Positions 60,725 to 64,000 of a stretch of DNA of 64,000 bases are shown here, one piece after another. A program made the translations under genes and the position numbers. The notes under the pieces are model-generated. The model did no database searches and was not told the origin of the DNA. It saw only the letters and a program-made list of their open reading frames with translations. Positions within the stretch are counted from its first letter, which is position 1. Each line of letters begins with the position of its first letter. The stretch comes from JAUWCL01 sp964599375 (lineage in GTDB: Bacteria; Krumholzibacteriota; Krumholzibacteriia; Krumholzibacteriales; Krumholzibacteriaceae), in NCBI GenBank assembly GCA_964599375.1, contig CAZREW010000018.1:1-64000 (forward strand), in the 5' to 3' direction.

Positions 60725-61330
60725 TCAGTCATAATTGGGTTTTTCAAGGATCACGCTTCCGGTGGACCGCCTTACGATCAGCATCTGGTCCGTACCTCTA
60801 TCCTGTCTCCTGAATTCGATATCGGGCATGACAAAGACGAGACCCTCCTCGTTGGTCGACCCGTTCGGATAGAACACAACCCTAGGAGGATTGCCCGAGA
60901 AGGTCACCGGCTTTGTCACATACTCGCCGTCCCCGCTCGTCGATCCGGCTATCATGCCGAACACCTGCCCGCTGGGCAGTTCTATCGGCCCGAAGACCCT
61001 CTCATCCCCATCGGCGCGTCCGTTTCCGCGGTTGACAGCGCTGAATCCAGGATTTTCCGGATTTCCCCCGCCCCCGCCGTCATCATCCAGCATAGTGATG
61101 GTGCCGTTCGCCGTATTGAAAAAGACGATGTAATTGTTCTTCTCATGGATAGCCCTGGCCCGGGCTTCTCTGAGGACGCCCATGACCACATGGGCGGCAT
61201 CTTTAGATTCGTGATGTCTCAGAAACCCGATCAGAGGCGGTGTGCCTATTGCTAAAACGAGTCCGATGATCGAGACGATGACCATCATCTCGACCAGTGT
61301 AAATCCCCTGCTGCTTCTAATACTTCTCAT
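60725..61330 (-). CDS. GspH/FimT family minor pseudopilin
   Basis: A 201-residue prepilin. SSRG-FTLVEMMVIVSIIGLV is the processing site with Glu at +5, followed by HVVMGVLREARARAIHEKNN, the GspH/FimT helix, and a beta-rich C-terminal domain. It is the first gene of the operon. The ATG at 61330 is chosen because the prepilin leader should be short; an in-frame start at 61429 would give a long leader. Confidence 0.88.
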   Translation of the reverse strand: MRSIRSSRGFTLVEMMVIVSIIGLVLAIGTPPLIGFLRHHESKDAAHVVMGVLREARARAIHEKNNYIVFFNTANGTITMLDDDGGGGGNPENPGFSAVNRGNGRADGDERVFGPIELPSGQVFGMIAGSTSGDGEYVTKPVTFSGNPPRVVFYPNGSTNEEGLVFVMPDIEFRRQDRGTDQMLIVRRSTGSVILEKPNYD

Positions 61331-61398
61331 ATAGTCCACTTCTTTCCGATATGAATCCGCGGTGCGGATATCCCTATTTGTTTCCTGGCCACGCATAC

Positions 61399-61413
61399 GC
61401 TTAAACCGTGCCT
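61399..61413 (-). promoter_or_regulatory. Possible sigma-54 promoter of the minor pilin operon
   Basis: Minus strand A-GG-CACGGTTTAA-GC keeps the invariant GG-N10-GC of -24/-12 promoters, with GGCACG as in the -24 consensus; the -12 half (TTAAGC) is imperfect. It lies about 70 bases before the fimT start. Confidence 0.35.
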
Positions 61414-61716
61414 GCGTGCCGGTTTCCATAATGTTTTTTGAATTAACAGGTTAGGCGGCCACATCACTGCCGGTAACAACCGAAGATTATTTCAGCTTGC
61501 ATTATGACATTGCAGAACCGAGCAAAATGCTTGGGCGATTCACTTTTAGGCAATCTCAGGCCATTTCCCGGCTCTATGCTCCCCTTACGGGATCGACGCT
61601 CCACGACTCTAAACAGGGCTCCGGTCCCAGAAGACAGAGTGTATCAAAATCATCATGATCCTGGTCGGATCATACCGGCATCGGTCCTGTCATCACGATG
61701 TGCCCCATCGGATGGA

Positions 61717-61749
61717 TTAAAAACGGGCCGCCCATCGGGACGGCCCGTT
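61717..61749 (-). terminator. Rho-independent terminator of the por operon
   Basis: On the minus strand AACGGGCCG and CGGCCCGTT form a 9-bp stem with a 10-base loop, followed by TTTTT. It lies 27 bases after the porB stop. Confidence 0.9.
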
Positions 61750-61775
61750 CGTATTCGTACTGTCCGATAACTGGC

Positions 61776-62681
61776 CTAATCCATCCCGGGAATGGAGGCC
61801 ATCATCTTCTCCTTCGCCAGAAGCCGCTGCCAGGTCTTCTCGATGTCCCTGGCGATCCCGTCTATCTCCTCATCGGTCAGGTGCCTGAAGCGCCCCTGAG
61901 GCTTGAGATAATCGCGGACCGATGTCGGCTCGAAATCCTTCCAGACCTCGAGCTTCTGGCCGTGCTCGGTGATCTCCAGGATGGGAAAGACATGCGAGGT
62001 CACGGCTCTCCTTGCCATCTGAATCGAGAGCTCCGGGGCAAGCTTCCATCCCGTCGGGCAGGGCGCGAAGATATGTATATACCGCGTCCCCCTCATCTCC
62101 TTCGCCTTCCGGAACTTCGCAATCACGTCCTCGGGCCACGCCACCGAACATGTGGCGATGTAGGGGATCGAATGAGCGGCCATGATGTCGATCATGTTCT
62201 TCTTCGGCTCTTTCTTGTAGTTATCGACCGGCGTGGTCGTCGTCCAGGCCCCGACCGGGGTCGAGGACGAGCGCTGTATGCCGGTGTTCATGTACGCTTC
62301 GTTGTCGTAGCAGACGTAGATGATGTCTTCGTTACGCTCGGCAGCGCCGGAAAGCGCCTGGAGGCCGATGTCATAGGTGCCCCCGTCGCCAGCCCAGGCC
62401 ATCACGGTCGTCTCGGAGTCTCCCCTCATTTCGAGGCCCGCCTTGATGCCGGCCGCCACGACGGCGGCCGTCTCGAACGCGGTATGGAAGATCGGCAGTT
62501 CGACCGCCGAGTGTGGGAACGACCCGTCGATCACCGCCCAGCAGCATGCCGGGATCGTGAGAGCCGTCTTGGGTCCGAGCGCCTTGAGCGCGAATCTCAT
62601 AGCCTGTGTAGCTCCGCATCCCTGGCAGGCGAGATGCCCTGAGCCCATCAGCTCTTCGGTCGGAATACGCGGCGCCTTCAT
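61776..62681 (-). CDS. porB: 2-oxoacid:ferredoxin oxidoreductase, beta subunit (pyruvate type)
   Basis: A 301-residue TPP-binding subunit. GHLACQGCGATQAMRFALKA has the first cluster/TPP cysteines, MAWAGDGGTYDIGLQALSGA the TPP Mg loop, and CYDNEAYMNTGIQRSSSTPV with GAWTTTTPV the PorB signature. With PorA it oxidises pyruvate to acetyl-CoA and reduces ferredoxin. It overlaps porA by an ATGA and is followed by a strong terminator. Confidence 0.9.
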   Translation of the reverse strand: MKAPRIPTEELMGSGHLACQGCGATQAMRFALKALGPKTALTIPACCWAVIDGSFPHSAVELPIFHTAFETAAVVAAGIKAGLEMRGDSETTVMAWAGDGGTYDIGLQALSGAAERNEDIIYVCYDNEAYMNTGIQRSSSTPVGAWTTTTPVDNYKKEPKKNMIDIMAAHSIPYIATCSVAWPEDVIAKFRKAKEMRGTRYIHIFAPCPTGWKLAPELSIQMARRAVTSHVFPILEITEHGQKLEVWKDFEPTSVRDYLKPQGRFRHLTDEEIDGIARDIEKTWQRLLAKEKMMASIPGMD

Positions 62682-63829
62682 ATCTTCACTCCTATCCAGT
62701 TGATATATCTCTCCGGGTGTTCGTCGCCGATCGCCTTGTCCGCAATCTCGCGTACGACCTTCGGTGTGATGTCGCGGCCGCCGAGGCCCGCGATATAACC
62801 GAGGATCGGGATGTCGGTGCGGCCGTACAGCGCGCTCTTTATCTCCTGGTAGAAGATGCCGTTCGCGCCGAACGAGATGTTCCGGTCGATCACTGCGACC
62901 TTCTTCGCCTTCGAGAGGACCTCGAAGACCTCCTCGATAGGGAAGGGCCTGAAAACCCTGATCTTGAGCGACCCGGCCTTGATCCCCTCGTCGCGGAGAT
63001 CGTCGATGACGGCCCGCGTCGTCGAGGCCACAGTGCCGGAGGTAACGAATATTATCTCGGCATCGTCGCAGCGGTAAGGATCGATCAGGCCGTAGCCTCG
63101 GCCGAATATCTCCTTGAACTCATTGTCGACCCTCTTTATTACCTCGAGGCCCCTGTCCATAGCCTCTTGGATCATGTATCGCAGCTCCATGTAGTTCTCG
63201 GGGCCGGCGAGGTTGCCGAACGAATGCTGGTCGGCGGTATCGATCTTTATCTCCGGTTTGTACGGGGGGAGAAACTTGCGCACCTGCTCCTTCTCGATGA
63301 TATCTACGATCTCGTAGGTGTGCGAGAGGAAGAACGCGTCCATGACGAGCATGACCGGCATCTGGAGCTGCTCTGCGATCTTGAAAGCCTGGGGTACCGT
63401 GTCCTGCGTTTCCTGGTTCGATTCGCAGTAGATCTGGAGCCAGCCGACATCTCTCTGCGAGAGAGAGTCGTTCTGGTCGGTCCAGATCGACCAGGGAGGC
63501 CCGACGGCCCTGTTGACGTTCGCCAGCACTATCGGGAGCCTCGCCCCGACCGCCCAGTGGAGCATCTCGTGCATCAGAAGAAGCCCTTGCGAGGACGTGG
63601 CGGTGAAGGCCCTCGAACCGGCGGCCGAAGCCCCGACGCAGGCGGCCATCGCGCTGTGCTCGGACTCGACCTTGATGAACTTCGCGTCGATCTGACCGTT
63701 CGCGCACATCTCGGATAGGAGTTCGACGATATGGGTCTGCGGCGTGATCGGATAGGCCGAGATCACCTTGGCCTCGGAGGCCCTTACGCCGTAGCTCACG
63801 GCGTGGTTTCCCATGATGACCTTCTTCAT
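62678..63829 (-). CDS. porA: 2-oxoacid:ferredoxin oxidoreductase, alpha subunit (pyruvate type)
   Basis: A 383-residue subunit. MGNHAVSYGVRASEAKVISA and YPITPQTHIVELLSEM at the N-terminus, FTATSSQGLLLMHEMLHWAV, and ANVNRAVGPPWSIWTDQNDS are PorA motifs; the C-terminal part (VASTTRAVIDDLRDEGIKAG, LKIRVFRPFPIEEVFEVL) is the transketolase C-like domain. The ATG at 63829 overlaps the stop of the upstream ferredoxin-type gene by four bases (ATGA). The enzyme implies an anaerobic or low-oxygen energy metabolism. Confidence 0.9.
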   Translation of the reverse strand: MKKVIMGNHAVSYGVRASEAKVISAYPITPQTHIVELLSEMCANGQIDAKFIKVESEHSAMAACVGASAAGSRAFTATSSQGLLLMHEMLHWAVGARLPIVLANVNRAVGPPWSIWTDQNDSLSQRDVGWLQIYCESNQETQDTVPQAFKIAEQLQMPVMLVMDAFFLSHTYEIVDIIEKEQVRKFLPPYKPEIKIDTADQHSFGNLAGPENYMELRYMIQEAMDRGLEVIKRVDNEFKEIFGRGYGLIDPYRCDDAEIIFVTSGTVASTTRAVIDDLRDEGIKAGSLKIRVFRPFPIEEVFEVLSKAKKVAVIDRNISFGANGIFYQEIKSALYGRTDIPILGYIAGLGGRDITPKVVREIADKAIGDEHPERYINWIGVKI

Positions 63830-64000
63830 TTTCCCTCCTCCCGGATCGATATGGCGTTGCGCGGGCACTCGAAAACGCATACGAGACATCCCTTGCAGTA
63901 ATCGTAATCGAATTCGTATTCGTCCTCATGCCGCTTGATAGCGACGTCGGGACAGTAGATCCAGCAGTTATCGCAGTAATTGCATACTCCGCACGAGAAA
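63826..64000 (-). CDS. C-terminus of an iron-sulfur protein of the por operon (partial)
   Basis: Only the last 57 residues lie in the window. They hold two [4Fe-4S] motifs: SCGVCNYCDNCWIYCPDVAI and YCKGCLVCVFECPRNAI. The first pattern, CxxCxxCxxCxxxCPD, is seen at the C-terminus of GltD-like FAD oxidoreductases as well as in some PorD proteins, so this could be the delta subunit or the end of a larger NAD(P)H-dependent oxidoreductase that feeds electrons to or from ferredoxin. The stop overlaps the porA start (ATGA). Confidence 0.75.
   Translation of the reverse strand, partial: FSCGVCNYCDNCWIYCPDVAIKRHEDEYEFDYDYCKGCLVCVFECPRNAISIREEGK

Larger units (their letters stand above)
61331..61775. 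other. Intergenic region between the por operon and the pilin operon (445 bases)
   Basis: Contains the terminator of the por operon (61717-61749) and a possible sigma-54 promoter of the pilin operon (61399-61413). The middle is comparatively AT-rich. No RNA gene or coding pattern was recognised. Confidence 0.5.

Noticed and set aside
61504..61770. Small plus-strand frame in the por/pilin intergenic region
   Set aside because: No ribosome binding site or recognisable protein pattern; overlaps the terminator hairpin.
1..64000. CRISPR array, insertion sequences or prophage
   Set aside because: No regularly spaced direct repeats, transposase, integrase or phage structural genes were seen.

Overview
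The window is GC-rich, densely coding DNA from a Gram-negative (diderm) bacterium. Outer-membrane lipoproteins, a TonB-type transducer, a Wza-like export protein with SLBB domains, GmhA and type IV pilus minor pilins all point to two membranes. MglA/MglB homologues, SelA, a ferredoxin-dependent 2-oxoacid oxidoreductase and SpoVG in one genome, plus the gene order, fit a little-cultured lineage of the FCB or deltaproteobacterial sphere (for example Krumholzibacteriota- or Eisenbacteria-like). That placement is inference. Nothing in the window looks like phage, an insertion sequence or CRISPR. Most genes lie on the minus strand in long, tightly packed operons with ATGA or GTGA overlaps.

Layout, left to right. 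1-7.9 kb: a minus-strand operon that starts at a strong promoter and an FMN riboswitch (about 7.9 kb) and reads ribD, ribE, ribBA, ribH, nusB, a phosphoesterase, a methyltransferase, a glycosyltransferase, a flippase-like membrane protein and the start of a DUF2723 membrane protein. 8-15.5 kb: selA, a degenerate ParA-like/SPOR membrane protein, smc and ftsY. 15.7-18.5 kb (plus strand): a lipoprotein amidase with a second, apparently dead amidase domain, and a TonB-like protein. 18.5-26.2 kb: rpsF-rpsR-rplI followed by manB (with an apparent AUC start), a mannose-1-phosphate guanylyltransferase, a parvulin lipoprotein, a DUF151 nuclease, a gamma-carbonic-anhydrase-like protein and an LpoA/LivJ-like lipoprotein, all behind a consensus promoter and a structured leader. 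26.2-29.8 kb: ispE-spoVG-tRNA-Gln-prs-rplY-pth.

29.9-40.4 kb is a surface polysaccharide region: DUF362, a UbiA-type transferase, an O-antigen-ligase-like protein, an unusual WecA-PglF fusion, two GT4 glycosyltransferases, gmhA and an SLBB export protein. 40.4-47.4 kb is the familiar pgpA-cinA-thpR-recA-recX-alaS order. 47.5-53.1 kb is tadA, tRNA-Ser, tRNA-Ser, tRNA-Ala, ffs (SRP RNA), dnaX, ebfC, recR, mglB, mglA. Then come an orphan lipoprotein and a plus-strand HNH endonuclease gene with palindromes in its linker.

55.6-61.3 kb is a minor-pilin operon (fimT, pilV, pilW, pilX). Its PilW-like member is a 1059-residue prepilin carrying five fibronectin-III-like repeats and a C-terminal jelly-roll-like domain; this is the most unusual system in the window and may be a pilus-tip adhesin. 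61.8-64 kb is a 2-oxoacid:ferredoxin oxidoreductase operon (PorB, PorA and the end of an iron-sulfur protein), closed by a clear terminator.
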